Origin: Betaproteobacteria bacterium Ga0077526
Lineage (GTDB): Bacteria; Pseudomonadota; Gammaproteobacteria; Burkholderiales; Ga0077523
Reading direction: 5' to 3'
Assembly: GCA_001464765.1 (NCBI GenBank)
Contig: LNDV01000022.1
Span: 1-64,000 of the forward strand
DNA: 64,000 bases
Shown here: piece after piece, positions 18,597-27,916 of the stretch
Layout: each line of letters begins with the position of its first letter
Numbering within the stretch: position 1 is the first letter of the stretch
Position numbers and translations under genes: made by a program
The notes under the pieces: generated by a model
The model's input: only the letters and a program-made list of their open reading frames with translations
The model's database searches: none
Told to the model about the DNA's origin: nothing

Positions 18597-19212
18597 TGTC
18601 AAAGAAAGCGCAGGTTTTGCCAACGCAGAAATGCCGAGGCGGATCTCCAGCGGCAATCGCAGCAGCGGGGGTCGCGAAACTGGTGAGGCAAGTCGTACCT
18701 ATGTCAGGAAAGGACCGCACACCCTGCGCGGTGGCGAAGGAGGTCTTTCGGGCCGATGGCAAGAAAGCCTGGGCCACCGCGTACTGGACGTACGCCACTC
18801 ACAGGCCGGCACCGCCATCGCCCGTTTCAGACCGTCGCGTGATCCGCGCAGGGTGTGCGGACCTTCCCTGACGGTCTGGTTTCAGCATCTGACCCGGTCA
18901 ACGGCCGCCATTGGCCGTGACTGTGCCCGGGTCGACGCCCTTGGCGCCGTTGGGTATGATCTTCGCCCAACAAAGCGGGACGGCCATGCGCGACTTCGCC
19001 ATGCCGCACCCGTCCTCGCGAGTGCCGTCCGGGCTACCCGGGCGTTCGACCCCGCGACACCGCTTGGCCCCACCCGGCCGGAATCGGGAGTCGCCACAAG
19101 GGGCTGCACTCGCGAATCGCCTTGCCAGGTACCTAGCCGGTCGACCCCGGGACGACACGTCCCCCGTCCGCCGGCCGTTTGCGTTTGCGTTTCCGTTCCT
19201 GGGAGGTGTCTT
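18597..19212. other. Intergenic region upstream of the formate dehydrogenase genes
   Basis: About 615 bases between divergent genes. The plus frame into the formate dehydrogenase gene is open throughout, but the translation before 19213 shows no domain. A TATGAT hexamer at 18955-18960 is a possible -10 for the fds genes; no good -35 sits 17 bases upstream. No terminator or repeat was recognised. Confidence 0.4.
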
Positions 19213-19944
19213 GTGTGGTCCGAAGTGCGCGCCCTGCGCGAAAGCGTCGATTACGGCACCCCGCCACGCGACGGTGACCCGGTCACCCTGACAGTCGATG
19301 GGGTGACCGTCACGGTCGCCGCACGCAGCAGCGTAATGCTCGCGGCAGCCGCCTGTAGCCGGCCCATCCCCAGACTATGTGCGACGGATTCTCTGGAAGC
19401 GTTCGGAAGCTGCCGGGTGTGCCTGGTCGAAATCGAAGGACGCAAGGGCTTCCCCGCTGCGTGCACGACACTGGTCGAACCCGACATGGTCGTGCACACA
19501 CGCACTCCGGCGCTCGATCGTCTGCGCAAAGGCGTGCTCGAGCTGTATCTGTCCGATTTCCCTCCGGAAGATGTTCCGGGCGGCTGGAGCGAACTCCACG
19601 AAGTCCTCGAGGCGGTGGGCGTCACCGGGCACCCTTACGGAGATGGCCGGACGCACCTCGACGCCGCCATCGACACATCCAATCCCTATTTCGTGTTCGA
19701 CCCCGCCAAGTGCATCGTCTGCAGCCGGTGCGTGCGGGCCTGCGAGGAGATCCAGGGCACCTTCGCGCTGACCATCGAGCGCCGCGGCTTCGAATCCCGA
19801 GTGGTCGCCGGACAGGCGGAGTCCTTTCTGCAGAGCGAATGCGTGAGCTGCGGTGCATGCGTGCAGGCTTGCCCCACCCAGTCCCTGATCGAGAAAAGCC
19901 TGTTCGATGGAGATTACGTCCGTGCCAATTCCCCGCAAACCTGA
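19213..19944 (+). CDS. Iron-sulfur N-terminal module of FdsA-type formate dehydrogenase (split gene)
   Basis: 243 residues from a GTG with a perfect GGAGG six bases upstream. A plant-type 2Fe-2S domain has C56, C67, C70 and C84. Two 4Fe-4S clusters follow: C167/170/173/177 and C210/213/216/220. In intact FdsA these domains are fused to the molybdopterin domain that is encoded next, in another frame, overlapping by 38 bases. The His-Cys3 4Fe-4S site that usually follows the 2Fe-2S domain is replaced by FPPEDVPGGW (about 116-125), so that cluster is probably missing. Either a genuine two-subunit arrangement or a frameshifted fdsA. Confidence 0.8.
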   Translation: MWSEVRALRESVDYGTPPRDGDPVTLTVDGVTVTVAARSSVMLAAAACSRPIPRLCATDSLEAFGSCRVCLVEIEGRKGFPAACTTLVEPDMVVHTRTPALDRLRKGVLELYLSDFPPEDVPGGWSELHEVLEAVGVTGHPYGDGRTHLDAAIDTSNPYFVFDPAKCIVCSRCVRACEEIQGTFALTIERRGFESRVVAGQAESFLQSECVSCGACVQACPTQSLIEKSLFDGDYVRANSPQT

Positions 19945-22063
19945 GTCGAGCGTTGTCACCACCTGCGCCTACTGCGGCGTCGGCTGCGGGTTCAAGGCCG
20001 AAGTCTCACAGGGCCGTGTGGTACGCATGATCCCCTGGAAGGAAGGCAAGGCGAATCATGGGCACAGCTGTGTCAAGGGGCGCTTCGCCTTCGACTACTA
20101 CGCGCATCCCGACAGAGTGCGCACGCCGATGGTTCGCGAGAGCATTGACGCACCCTGGCGCGCCGTGGGCTGGGACGAGGCGATCACGCACGCCGCTGCG
20201 GAGTTGAAACGCATCCAGGCGAGCCACGGCGTGAAGTCCGTCGGCGCGGTGTCCAGTTCCCGCTGTACCAACGAAGAGATCTTCCTCGTGCAGAAGTTCG
20301 CGCGGGTGGCGCTGCGCAACAACAACATCGACAACTGTTCCCGCATCTGCCATTCGCCTACGCAGTTCGGGCTGTCGGCAACCCTCGGCGCGGGCGCCGC
20401 AAGCCAGCACTTCGACTCGGTGCTGGCAGCCGATGTCATCGTCGTGGTGGGGGCCAACCCCACCGAAGGCCACCCCGTGTTCGGTTCGCTCATGAAGCGT
20501 CGCATCCGCGAAGGGGCGAAGCTCATCGTGCTGGACCCTCGTCGGACCGAGACCGTGACCTCCCCGCACTGTCGCGCGGACGTGCATCTGCCCCTCAAGC
20601 CCGGCACCAACGTCGCCGTACTCGACAGCATTGCGCATGTCATCGTGCGCGAACGCCTGTTCAACCGCGCTTTCATCGAGTCCCGCTGCCACGTTGCGGA
20701 GTTCGAGACCTGGTCCGCGCTGGTGGGCGACGACCGCTATCGCCCCGAGGTGATCGGCCCTGAAGCGGGGCTCGATCCCGACGCGATCCGCCGCGCCGCG
20801 CGCCTGTATGCCGCCGGCCCCAACAGCATCATTTACTACGGTCTGGGCGTCACCGAACACAGCCAGGGCTCCACCGGCGTGATGTGTCTCGGCAACCTCG
20901 CACTGGCCTGCGGCATGCTCGGACGCGAGGGCGTGGGCGTGAATCCGCTGCGCGGCCAGGGCAACGTGCAGGGCGGCAGCTGCCTCGGTAGCTGGCCGCA
21001 CATGTTCTCGGGCTACCGGTTCGTGACCGATCCCGATGTGCGCGGCAGTTTCGAGCAGGAATGGGGCATCGAGCTGGACGCCGAACCTGGTCTTCGCCTG
21101 CCCAACATGTTCGATGCCGCTCTGACCGGCGCCTTCCGCGGCATGTACATTCAGGGAGAGGACCCGGTTCAGAGCGACCCGAACCGGGCGCACATCGTGG
21201 CGGCCCTGAAGCAGATGGAGTGCGTGATCGTCCAGGATCTCTATCTCACGGAAACTGCGCGTTACGCGCACGTCTTCCTCCCCGGCAGCAGCGCACTCGA
21301 GAAAGACGGCACATTCACCAACGCCGAACGCCGCGTGAGCCGAGTTCGCAAGGTGGTCGAACCGATCGCAGGCCTCGCTGACTGGGAGATCACGGTAAGG
21401 CTGATCAACGCCACCGGGTACGCCTGTCACTACGACCACCCTTCGCAGATCCTCGACGAGATCGCCCGCACCTCGCCCGCCTACCGCGGCATGAGCTACG
21501 ACCTGATCGATCGGGTCGGTTCCGTGCAATGGCCGTGCGACGAGTCTGCGCCGGAGGGCACAGAGGTCTTGCACACCCGCACTTTCCCGCGGGGCAAGGC
21601 CAACTTCATGTTGACCGCGTATGTCCCGACGCGCGAACGCGTCAACGACCGCTTCCCCCTGCTCCTCACCACCGGAAGGATTCTCTCGCAGTACAACGTG
21701 GGCACGCAGACTCGCCGGACCGGCAATACGGCCTGGTACTCCGAGGACCTCCTGGAGATCCATCCGCAGGACGCGATGGCGCGCGGCATCTGCGACGGAG
21801 ACCGAGTGACCGTCGCCAGCCGGATCGGCAGCGTCACACTCAAGGCGCGCACGAGCGAGCGCGTGAATCCCGGCCTGGTCTACACCACCTTCCACTTCGC
21901 GCAGTCGAAGGCCAATGCCATCACGACCGAGCTTTCGGATTGGGCCACCAACTGCCCCGAGTACAAGGTGACCGCCGTGGAAATCACCAAGGTGTCACCC
22001 ACCGCGCCCACTGGCGCCACACGCCCCGAGGCGACGAACGACACGGCGGAGATGCACCCATGA
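19907..22063 (+). CDS. fdsA: Molybdopterin-dependent formate dehydrogenase catalytic subunit
   Basis: 718 residues. N-terminal 4Fe-4S binding by C20, C23, C27 and C55 (TTCAYCGVGC, then HSCVKGRF). The molybdenum/tungsten ligand is C148 within RICHSPT, the Cys version of the selenocysteine site of FdhF; H149 next to it is also catalytic in the family. MGD-binding segments (VVVGANPTEGHP, VLDPRRTE, GLGVTEHSQGS) and the C-terminal molybdopterin dinucleotide domain (LTTGRILSQYN) are intact. It oxidises formate to CO2. The gene lies +1 relative to the preceding module and overlaps fdsD by four bases. NAD-linked partners FdsB and FdsG are not in the window, so the electron acceptor is unclear. Confidence 0.88.
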   Translation: MEITSVPIPRKPESSVVTTCAYCGVGCGFKAEVSQGRVVRMIPWKEGKANHGHSCVKGRFAFDYYAHPDRVRTPMVRESIDAPWRAVGWDEAITHAAAELKRIQASHGVKSVGAVSSSRCTNEEIFLVQKFARVALRNNNIDNCSRICHSPTQFGLSATLGAGAASQHFDSVLAADVIVVVGANPTEGHPVFGSLMKRRIREGAKLIVLDPRRTETVTSPHCRADVHLPLKPGTNVAVLDSIAHVIVRERLFNRAFIESRCHVAEFETWSALVGDDRYRPEVIGPEAGLDPDAIRRAARLYAAGPNSIIYYGLGVTEHSQGSTGVMCLGNLALACGMLGREGVGVNPLRGQGNVQGGSCLGSWPHMFSGYRFVTDPDVRGSFEQEWGIELDAEPGLRLPNMFDAALTGAFRGMYIQGEDPVQSDPNRAHIVAALKQMECVIVQDLYLTETARYAHVFLPGSSALEKDGTFTNAERRVSRVRKVVEPIAGLADWEITVRLINATGYACHYDHPSQILDEIARTSPAYRGMSYDLIDRVGSVQWPCDESAPEGTEVLHTRTFPRGKANFMLTAYVPTRERVNDRFPLLLTTGRILSQYNVGTQTRRTGNTAWYSEDLLEIHPQDAMARGICDGDRVTVASRIGSVTLKARTSERVNPGLVYTTFHFAQSKANAITTELSDWATNCPEYKVTAVEITKVSPTAPTGATRPEATNDTAEMHP

Positions 22064-22344
22064 CCTCCGCCGTGATCGAGGTGCAGAAACTGATCGACAT
22101 GGCCAACCAGATTGGCGAGTTCTTCGCTCCCTATGCGCCGGATCAGCGCGCCGAGGGCATCCGCAATCACCTGCGCCACTACTGGGACCCGCGCATGCGC
22201 GAGGCACTGCTGCATCACCTCGACTCCGGCGGGGAAGGTCTGTCGCCGGAGGTGCGTGCGGGGGCCACGCTGCTGCGCGACGCGGAACGAACCGCGAAGC
22301 AGGCCTACGCCGGCCCGCCGCGTCCGAGGCCTGCAGGCGCCTAA
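22060..22344 (+). CDS. fdsD: Formate dehydrogenase delta subunit
   Basis: 94 residues. Overlaps the fdsA stop as ATGA. The pattern KLIDMANQIGEFF...GIRNHLRHYWDPRMR matches the FdsD family, a small subunit needed for assembly or maturation of soluble NAD-type formate dehydrogenases. Its presence supports an Fds-type rather than FdhF-type enzyme even though fdsB and fdsG are absent here. The next gene is convergent. Confidence 0.85.
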   Translation: MTSAVIEVQKLIDMANQIGEFFAPYAPDQRAEGIRNHLRHYWDPRMREALLHHLDSGGEGLSPEVRAGATLLRDAERTAKQAYAGPPRPRPAGA

Positions 22345-22477
22345 TCCGGCTGGGCAAGTGAACCGCGTGCTTTGGGCGCATTTTTCGCCCGCCTGCCAAG
22401 ACGAAGGCACGCACGACAGCAGACCAGGAACGGGAAAACGCGTCGAGCGCGGCCCCGGAAATCCGCCTTCGGTCTGA

Positions 22478-22726
22478 TCAACTCACATTTGCTGTCTCGA
22501 TCTGACACACGGGATCGCCAACCGCGACGACGGATTGCTCCGGCGCCAGGACTTCCAGCAGCGTCCCATCGCAGGGTGCCGTCACTTCCGACGTGACTTT
22601 CTCGGTCTCCACCTCATACAGGGGATCGCCTTTCGCGAAGGACTCGCCAGGAAGCTTGCACCAGCGGCTGATGGTGCCCTCCTCCATGTTCATGCCGAAC
22701 AGGGGCAGCTTGAGGGAAACTTTCAT
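22478..22726 (-). CDS. Stand-alone lipoyl (biotinyl) domain protein
   Basis: 82 residues forming exactly one lipoyl domain. The lipoylated lysine is K43 in ETEKVTSE, and the family turns PGESFAKGD and LAPEQSVVAVGD are present. There is no subunit-binding or acyltransferase domain, unlike an E2 protein. AGGA precedes the ATG; the E1 beta stop is 11 bases upstream, making this the last gene of the minus-strand operon. It should carry acyl groups for the E1 alpha/beta pair. The acyltransferase and E3 must come from elsewhere. Confidence 0.85.
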   Translation of the reverse strand: MKVSLKLPLFGMNMEEGTISRWCKLPGESFAKGDPLYEVETEKVTSEVTAPCDGTLLEVLAPEQSVVAVGDPVCQIETANVS

Positions 22727-22737
22727 CGGGATATCCT

Positions 22738-23742
22738 TTATTGCGTAACGCGCTGCGTGCCGGAGCGCCGGCCTGTGCTCAGCGTCTTGCGCACGGCGTC
22801 CACCACCGATTGCTCGTCCGGGATCACCAGCTTCTCGAGCGGGGGCGAATAAGGCATGGCCACATCGCGTACCGTGACACGCAGGATCGGCGCCTCCAGA
22901 CAGTCGAAGGCCTGCTCCGCCACGGTGGCGGCAATCTCGCTGGCAGCGCTGCACGTCGTTCGCGCCTCGTCGACCACCACGAGCCGACCGGTCTTCCTGA
23001 CGGACGCCAGGATCGTCGCGGTGTCCATCGGGAAGAGCGTACGGGGATCGATCACTTCGACCTCCACGCCCTCCTTCGCCAGCTGATCCGCCGCACGCAG
23101 GGTCGTGCGGACCATGGCGCCGATCGCGACGACCGTAACGTCGCCGCCGGCCCGCTTGATGTCGGCGACCCCGAGCGGAACGATGATGTCGCCGTCCGGA
23201 ACGTCCCCCTGCTCGCCGCCACGTCGCGCGGGCTGCAGGAACACCACCGGGTTGTCGTCGCGGATCGACGCCTTCAGAAGCCCCTTGGCATCCGCCGGCG
23301 TGCTCGGCACCACGACCTTGATGCCGCCCAGGTTCATCAGCGCCGGATACGGAACGTCGGAGTGTTGCGCGCCGGCGGAACGGCCCGCGCCCATCACGGC
23401 CATGTAGACGATGGGCAACCGGATCTGCCCGCCGGTCATGTAGCGCAGCTTGGCTGCCTGATTGGCGATGGCGTCGAAACCCGTGTACAGGAAGTTGGCA
23501 AACATCATGTGGCACACGACGCGATAGCCCGCCGCTGCCGCGCCCACGGCCGCTCCGGTCATGACCGTCTCGGAAATGGGCGTGTTGCGCACCCTGTTCT
23601 CGCCGAACCGATCCGCCAGGCCGCGGGTGTCGCCGAACAAGCTGATCTTCACGTCCTCACCGAACAGGATCACCCTCGAGTCGCGTGCCATCTCTTCCGT
23701 CAGGGCTTCGTTGATGGCCTGAATCATGCGCATCTTCTTCAT
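22738..23742 (-). CDS. 2-oxoacid/acetoin dehydrogenase E1 component, beta subunit
   Basis: 334 residues, the normal E1 beta length. Typical segments: LFGEDV near residue 26, RVRNTPISE, the central HSDVPYPALMN region and C-terminal transketolase domain (VVVDEARTT). With the alpha subunit upstream it forms a TPP-dependent alpha2beta2 decarboxylase that hands its acyl group to a lipoyl domain. ATG at 23742 has GAGG six bases upstream; an in-frame GTG at 23754 overlaps the alpha stop and is an alternative. Substrate class (acetoin, pyruvate or branched-chain-like) cannot be settled from the sequence. Confidence 0.88.
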   Translation of the reverse strand: MKKMRMIQAINEALTEEMARDSRVILFGEDVKISLFGDTRGLADRFGENRVRNTPISETVMTGAAVGAAAAGYRVVCHMMFANFLYTGFDAIANQAAKLRYMTGGQIRLPIVYMAVMGAGRSAGAQHSDVPYPALMNLGGIKVVVPSTPADAKGLLKASIRDDNPVVFLQPARRGGEQGDVPDGDIIVPLGVADIKRAGGDVTVVAIGAMVRTTLRAADQLAKEGVEVEVIDPRTLFPMDTATILASVRKTGRLVVVDEARTTCSAASEIAATVAEQAFDCLEAPILRVTVRDVAMPYSPPLEKLVIPDEQSVVDAVRKTLSTGRRSGTQRVTQ

Positions 23743-23750
23743 GATCGACC

Positions 23751-24737
23751 TCACGCAAACATGTGCTGGAAGGCGGACTCACCGGCCGGATAGGCATCCG
23801 ACAGTGGCCTCGTGTAGGCCGAATCGACGGTCGCGGCCACCGTTGCTCGGATCCGGTCGAGGGCCGACGGGTCCATCGCGCCGGCGGAGACGAGCCAGCG
23901 CTCCATTGCCGCGAGCGGATCGCGCGCTTGCCATTGGCGAATCTCGTCGTCCTCGCGATACGGACCGCTCAGGAAGCTCTTCTCCGTCTCGACGTGCCCG
24001 CGCCAGCGATAAGTCCGCGCTTCGATCACGGCGGGTCCCGCGCCGGAACGGGCACGCCGGACAGCCTCCCCCGCGACGCGCCAGACGGCCAGGACGTCGT
24101 TGCCATCCACGACGATCCCCGGCACTCCGAACGGCTCTGCGCGCTTCGCGATCTCGCCCGCCGTCACCGTGCTCGTGGGCGAGAACTCGGAGAATCCGTT
24201 GTTTTCGCAGACCAGCAGGAGCGGCAGTTTCCAGATCGCGGCGAGGTTGATCGCCTCCATGATGACGCCTTGATTCGCCCCGCCGTCACCGAAGAACGCG
24301 ACCGCCACTCGCCCCTGCCCGTCCAGCTGTGCGGCCAACGCGGCACCCACTGCAATGCCGATGCCGCCGCCGACGATTCCGTTGGCCCCGAGAATGCCTC
24401 GCGAAAAGTCGGCAACGTGCATCGACCCGCCCTTGCCGCCGCAGATGCCCGTCTCGCGCCCGAAGATCTCGGCGATCATCTTCTCCGGGTCACCGCCCTT
24501 CGCAAGAAAGTGACCGTGCCCGCGATGGGTGCTCGCGATCCAGTCGGCATCGTCGAGGTGGGCGCAGACGCCGACTGAAACCGCTTCCTGACCGATGCAC
24601 AGGTGTACCGGCCCCGGCAGCTCGCCAGTGGTCACCACCTCCCCCAGGCGTTCCTCCATTCGGCGGATGAGCAGCATCCGCTGAAACATCTCGAGCGCGA
24701 CAGCCGGGTCCGGATCCGGCGAAGACATGGCATTCAT
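23751..24737 (-). CDS. 2-oxoacid/acetoin dehydrogenase E1 component, alpha subunit
   Basis: 328 residues. The TPP-binding motif runs from GDGGANQG (150-157) to ENN (178-180); the HRGHGH stretch (71-76) and GGKGGSMH (100-107) are characteristic of the acetoin dehydrogenase/pyruvate dehydrogenase alpha group. ATG at 24737 lies 13 bases after the CoA ligase stop with GGGG upstream. It works with the E1 beta gene that follows almost directly. Position after an acyl-CoA ligase suggests that it acts late in degradation of a carboxylic acid. Confidence 0.88.
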   Translation of the reverse strand: MNAMSSPDPDPAVALEMFQRMLLIRRMEERLGEVVTTGELPGPVHLCIGQEAVSVGVCAHLDDADWIASTHRGHGHFLAKGGDPEKMIAEIFGRETGICGGKGGSMHVADFSRGILGANGIVGGGIGIAVGAALAAQLDGQGRVAVAFFGDGGANQGVIMEAINLAAIWKLPLLLVCENNGFSEFSPTSTVTAGEIAKRAEPFGVPGIVVDGNDVLAVWRVAGEAVRRARSGAGPAVIEARTYRWRGHVETEKSFLSGPYREDDEIRQWQARDPLAAMERWLVSAGAMDPSALDRIRATVAATVDSAYTRPLSDAYPAGESAFQHMFA

Positions 24738-24750
24738 GGGCTCGTTCCCC

Positions 24751-26400
24751 TCATCGGTCCGATTGCGTGAGTGTGTTCGCGATCCGATCGCGCAGGACGT
24801 TCTTCTGCACCTTGCCGGACGCGGTACGTGGGAGATCGTCCACCAGCACGACGCGCTCCGGGCACTTCTGCTTCGCAAGACCGGCTACGCCGAGATAGTC
24901 CGCCAAGGCAGGCACGTCGACCGTCTGCCCGGGCTCGGTGATGACGAAGGCGCAGACCCCCTCGCCCAGCCTTGGGTGGGGCATTGCGACAACGGCAACT
25001 TCGCGGATGGCCGGATGCCGATGGAGGACGTCCTCGATCTCCTTCGGGCTGATGTTCTCCCCGCCGCGGATGATCAGATCCTTCCTGCGCCCGGACACCG
25101 TGAGGAACTCGCCGTGCACCCGGTAGCCAAGATCCCCGGTGGCGAAGTAGCCGTCCGCGTCGAATGCTTCGGCGGTCTGCTCGGGCGTCGTGTAGCCCAC
25201 CATCATCTCCGGTCCGCGCGTGGTGATCTCACCCTCCTCGCCGTCGGCGGACACGAGGCGCCCCGAAGCCGGATCGCGAAGCCTGACATCGTGGTTCACG
25301 ATGCGGCCGTCGGTCGTTGCACCAAGCTCCGCTTCTTCGGGGCCGCGAATGCCCAAGGTGACGGTCGGTGCTTCGGTGCTGCCATAGACACGGAAAGCAC
25401 TGCAGTTCCCGAGCGACTGGTTGGCCCGGTGGATGACTTCCGGGGGTACCGGAGCGCCGCCGCTCATGAACAGTCGCAAACTCGGAAGGGCGTCGCGGCG
25501 CGCTTCCGCAGCAGCAACCAGCTCCTTGAGGAAGGGCGTCGCCCCGACACTGAAGGTCACACCGTGCCGGTTGATCAACGCGATGGCCGTGTCGGTATCC
25601 CAGCGTTCCATGAACACCACCTGCAAGCCTGCCGCGAAGGCGATCTCCAGCGCGTAGAGATAGCCCGTGATGTGCGTCACCGGCGAAGGCATCAGCACCA
25701 CGTCGTCCCGACGAATGCGCCAGTAGTCGATCACGGCATTGATCTCGGCCATGATCGTGTTGTGGGTGTGCAAGACACCCTTCGCCGGGCCGGTCGTACC
25801 TGACGTGTACATCAGCAGCTTCACAGCATTGGGATCGGTTCGCGATGCGAGGGGCCCATCGTCCGCTGCGATCCCCAGCAACTGATCGTAGGTCGAACAG
25901 CCCTGCGCAACGCCTCTCACCACCACCACGTCCCTGAGATCGGGCAGTTGCGCGCGCAGCCGCAGCGCCATTTCCGCGTAGTCGAAGTTGCGAAACGCCG
26001 GTGGTATGAAGAACAGCCTGGCGCGCGCATCCCGCAGGATGTGCCGGACCTCGGCGTCGCGATAGATGGGTACGATCGGGTTGCACACCAGACCCGCCCG
26101 CGCCGCTGCGAGGTTGAGCACCATGGTCTCGTACCAGTTCGGCAGCTGGAAGCTGATCACCTCTCCGGGCTGCAGCCCGATTCGTTCGAAGGCCGACGCC
26201 AGCCGCCGGGCTTCGCGCACGAGCTCAGCAAACGTAAAGGACCGATCCCCGTCCACAACGACGATCCGATCGGCGTCTGCGGCCAGTCGCTCGCACGCAT
26301 GAGTCCACACCGTGACGTTGCGCCACTGCCCCGCCTCCGTGTACGAGCGGATCATGTCGTCGGTGATCCGAGTCTGCCAACCGCTCACGTCCCTGTGCAT
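24751..26400 (-). CDS. AMP-forming acyl-CoA synthetase/ligase
   Basis: 549 residues. The adenylation signature YTSGTTGPAKGV, the YGSTEAP motif, the hinge YFATGDLG and the C-terminal catalytic lysine in TASGKVQK are all present, as in the short/medium-chain and cyclohexanecarboxylate-CoA ligase group. It activates a carboxylic acid to its CoA thioester with ATP. ATG at 26400 has GGGAGGGGG just upstream; an ATG at 26424 overlaps the livF-like stop and is a weaker choice. It is embedded in the transporter operon, so it probably activates the imported compound. Confidence 0.88.
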   Translation of the reverse strand: MHRDVSGWQTRITDDMIRSYTEAGQWRNVTVWTHACERLAADADRIVVVDGDRSFTFAELVREARRLASAFERIGLQPGEVISFQLPNWYETMVLNLAAARAGLVCNPIVPIYRDAEVRHILRDARARLFFIPPAFRNFDYAEMALRLRAQLPDLRDVVVVRGVAQGCSTYDQLLGIAADDGPLASRTDPNAVKLLMYTSGTTGPAKGVLHTHNTIMAEINAVIDYWRIRRDDVVLMPSPVTHITGYLYALEIAFAAGLQVVFMERWDTDTAIALINRHGVTFSVGATPFLKELVAAAEARRDALPSLRLFMSGGAPVPPEVIHRANQSLGNCSAFRVYGSTEAPTVTLGIRGPEEAELGATTDGRIVNHDVRLRDPASGRLVSADGEEGEITTRGPEMMVGYTTPEQTAEAFDADGYFATGDLGYRVHGEFLTVSGRRKDLIIRGGENISPKEIEDVLHRHPAIREVAVVAMPHPRLGEGVCAFVITEPGQTVDVPALADYLGVAGLAKQKCPERVVLVDDLPRTASGKVQKNVLRDRIANTLTQSDR

Positions 26401-26420
26401 GCCCCCTCCCTGGTCGGAAG

Positions 26421-27164
26421 TCATGACGCTGGCCCGGCTGCGCCGCCCAGGTAGGCTCGCAGCAGAGTCTCGTCCTGCCGAAACGTGCTCCACTGCCCGG
26501 CGTGAATCTCGTGAACGACCCGCCCCACGGCCATGACGTAGGCGCGATCTGCGCACTCCGCTGCCAGTGCCACGTTCTGCTCGATCAGAAGAATGCTCAT
26601 GCCCGACTCGCGCAGGCGCGCGATCACCGCCATGATCTCGCGTACCACTTTCGGCGCGAGCCCCGTCGAGGGCTCGTCGAGAATCAGAAGATCGGGGTTG
26701 AGGAGCAGCGCCCGTGCAATCGCCACCATCTGCTGCTCGCCTCCGCTCAGCAGTTCCACCGCGGAATCCATGCGGCCGCCGAGGAAGGGGAACAGCGCGC
26801 CCACCTGTGCGACATCGAAGCGCCGGGCGCCCGGACGCAGACGCGCGCCGTGTGCCGCGGCGAGCCGCAGATTGTCGCGGACCGACAACTCGCCGAACAG
26901 ATGCCGTCCTTCCAGGACCGCCGCAATGCCCCGACCCACGCGCAAGTGTGCCGGGATCGCCTGCAGTGAGACATCACCGAGGCGCACCTCGCCCGCGAGG
27001 ATCGGGATCAGGCCGCAGATCGCCCGTACCAGGGTTGACTTGCCCGACCCGTTGGCCCCGATCACCGCGACCGACTCGTTGCGACCGACGGACAGCGCCA
27101 CACCGTGCAGGACCGGCATGCCGCCATAGCCGGCTTCGAGGTTCGTGATGTCGAGCACGCTCAC
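26421..27164 (-). CDS. livF: Branched-chain/aromatic acid ABC transporter ATPase, LivF type
   Basis: 247 residues. Walker A GANGSGKST, signature LSGGEQQMVAIARAL, Walker B LLILDEPSTGLAP and the LivF-specific EQNVALA. The GTG at 27164 overlaps the livG stop (GTGA); no in-frame ATG fits better. It energises uptake together with LivG. The symbol follows family usage; the actual substrate is unknown. Confidence 0.88.
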   Translation of the reverse strand: MSVLDITNLEAGYGGMPVLHGVALSVGRNESVAVIGANGSGKSTLVRAICGLIPILAGEVRLGDVSLQAIPAHLRVGRGIAAVLEGRHLFGELSVRDNLRLAAAHGARLRPGARRFDVAQVGALFPFLGGRMDSAVELLSGGEQQMVAIARALLLNPDLLILDEPSTGLAPKVVREIMAVIARLRESGMSILLIEQNVALAAECADRAYVMAVGRVVHEIHAGQWSTFRQDETLLRAYLGGAAGPAS

Positions 27165-27916
27165 ACCCCCAGGTAGGCTTCGCGCACGCGAGGATCCTCC
27201 CGCACGCGGTCCAGCGGACCCGCGGCGATGATCTCGCCGAAGCAGAGCACATGAATGGTCGAAGCGATCGCGACAAGGTTCATGTCGTGCGACACGAGCA
27301 GGATGGTGAGTCCCTCGCGATTCAACGCGAGCAGCATCGTCATGAGCTGCTCGACTTCGGCGGCATTGAGACCGGACGACGGCTCGTCGAGACACAACAG
27401 ACGGGGCTTTGCCGCGACCGCCCGGGCAAGCTCCAGCAGTCGCTGCTGGCCGCCAGGCAACGTGCCGGCGAGGCGATCCCGGACCGCACCCAGGTGGAAG
27501 CGATCGCACGCGGCATCGGCCGCCTCCCGCATCTGCCTGGTCGCGGCACGCGCACGCGGCAACGCCAGCAGGCCGCCGAGGACACCGTCGTGCGTCAGCC
27601 GGTAGCTGCCCATCATGAGGTTCTCGAACACGCTGAGATGCGGAAACACCTGAGGCGTCTGGAACGTACGCATCAACCCGCCTCTCGCCCGCTGCTGCAC
27701 ACTCTGCCGGCTGACGTCCGCTCCGTCGAGCGCGACCGTACCGGCATCCGGCCGCAGGAAGCCCGATACGATGTTGAACAGCGTGCTCTTGCCGGCTCCG
27801 TTGGGACCGATGAGTCCCGTCAGGCTCCCGTTCGCCACGTCGAACGACACACCCCGCAGGACATGCAGGCCGCGAAAACTGTGGCGCACATCCGTCACCG
27901 CAAGCTGCCCGCTCAT
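27161..27916 (-). CDS. livG: Branched-chain/aromatic acid ABC transporter ATPase, LivG type
   Basis: 251 residues. Walker A GPNGAGKST, the LivG-typical TFQTPQVFPHLSVFENLM, a degenerate signature LPGGQQRLLELARA and Walker B LLCLDEPSSGLN. The usual signature LSGGQ is LPGGQ, which is tolerated in LivG-type ATPases. ATG at 27916 overlaps the livM stop by four bases. Confidence 0.88.
   Translation of the reverse strand: MSGQLAVTDVRHSFRGLHVLRGVSFDVANGSLTGLIGPNGAGKSTLFNIVSGFLRPDAGTVALDGADVSRQSVQQRARGGLMRTFQTPQVFPHLSVFENLMMGSYRLTHDGVLGGLLALPRARAATRQMREAADAACDRFHLGAVRDRLAGTLPGGQQRLLELARAVAAKPRLLCLDEPSSGLNAAEVEQLMTMLLALNREGLTILLVSHDMNLVAIASTIHVLCFGEIIAAGPLDRVREDPRVREAYLGV

Noticed and set aside
18578..18871. 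Plus-strand frame of 97 codons ahead of the formate dehydrogenase genes
   Set aside because: Overlaps the start of the YjgN gene, no SD, no domain.
18930..18960. Promoter for fds with TATGAT at 18955
   Set aside because: The -10 is good but no -35 of the right spacing is visible, so it was not listed as a feature of its own.
20006..21895. Open frame of 629 codons opposite formate dehydrogenase
   Set aside because: Antisense to a gene with intact catalytic motifs; no SD or recognisable domain.
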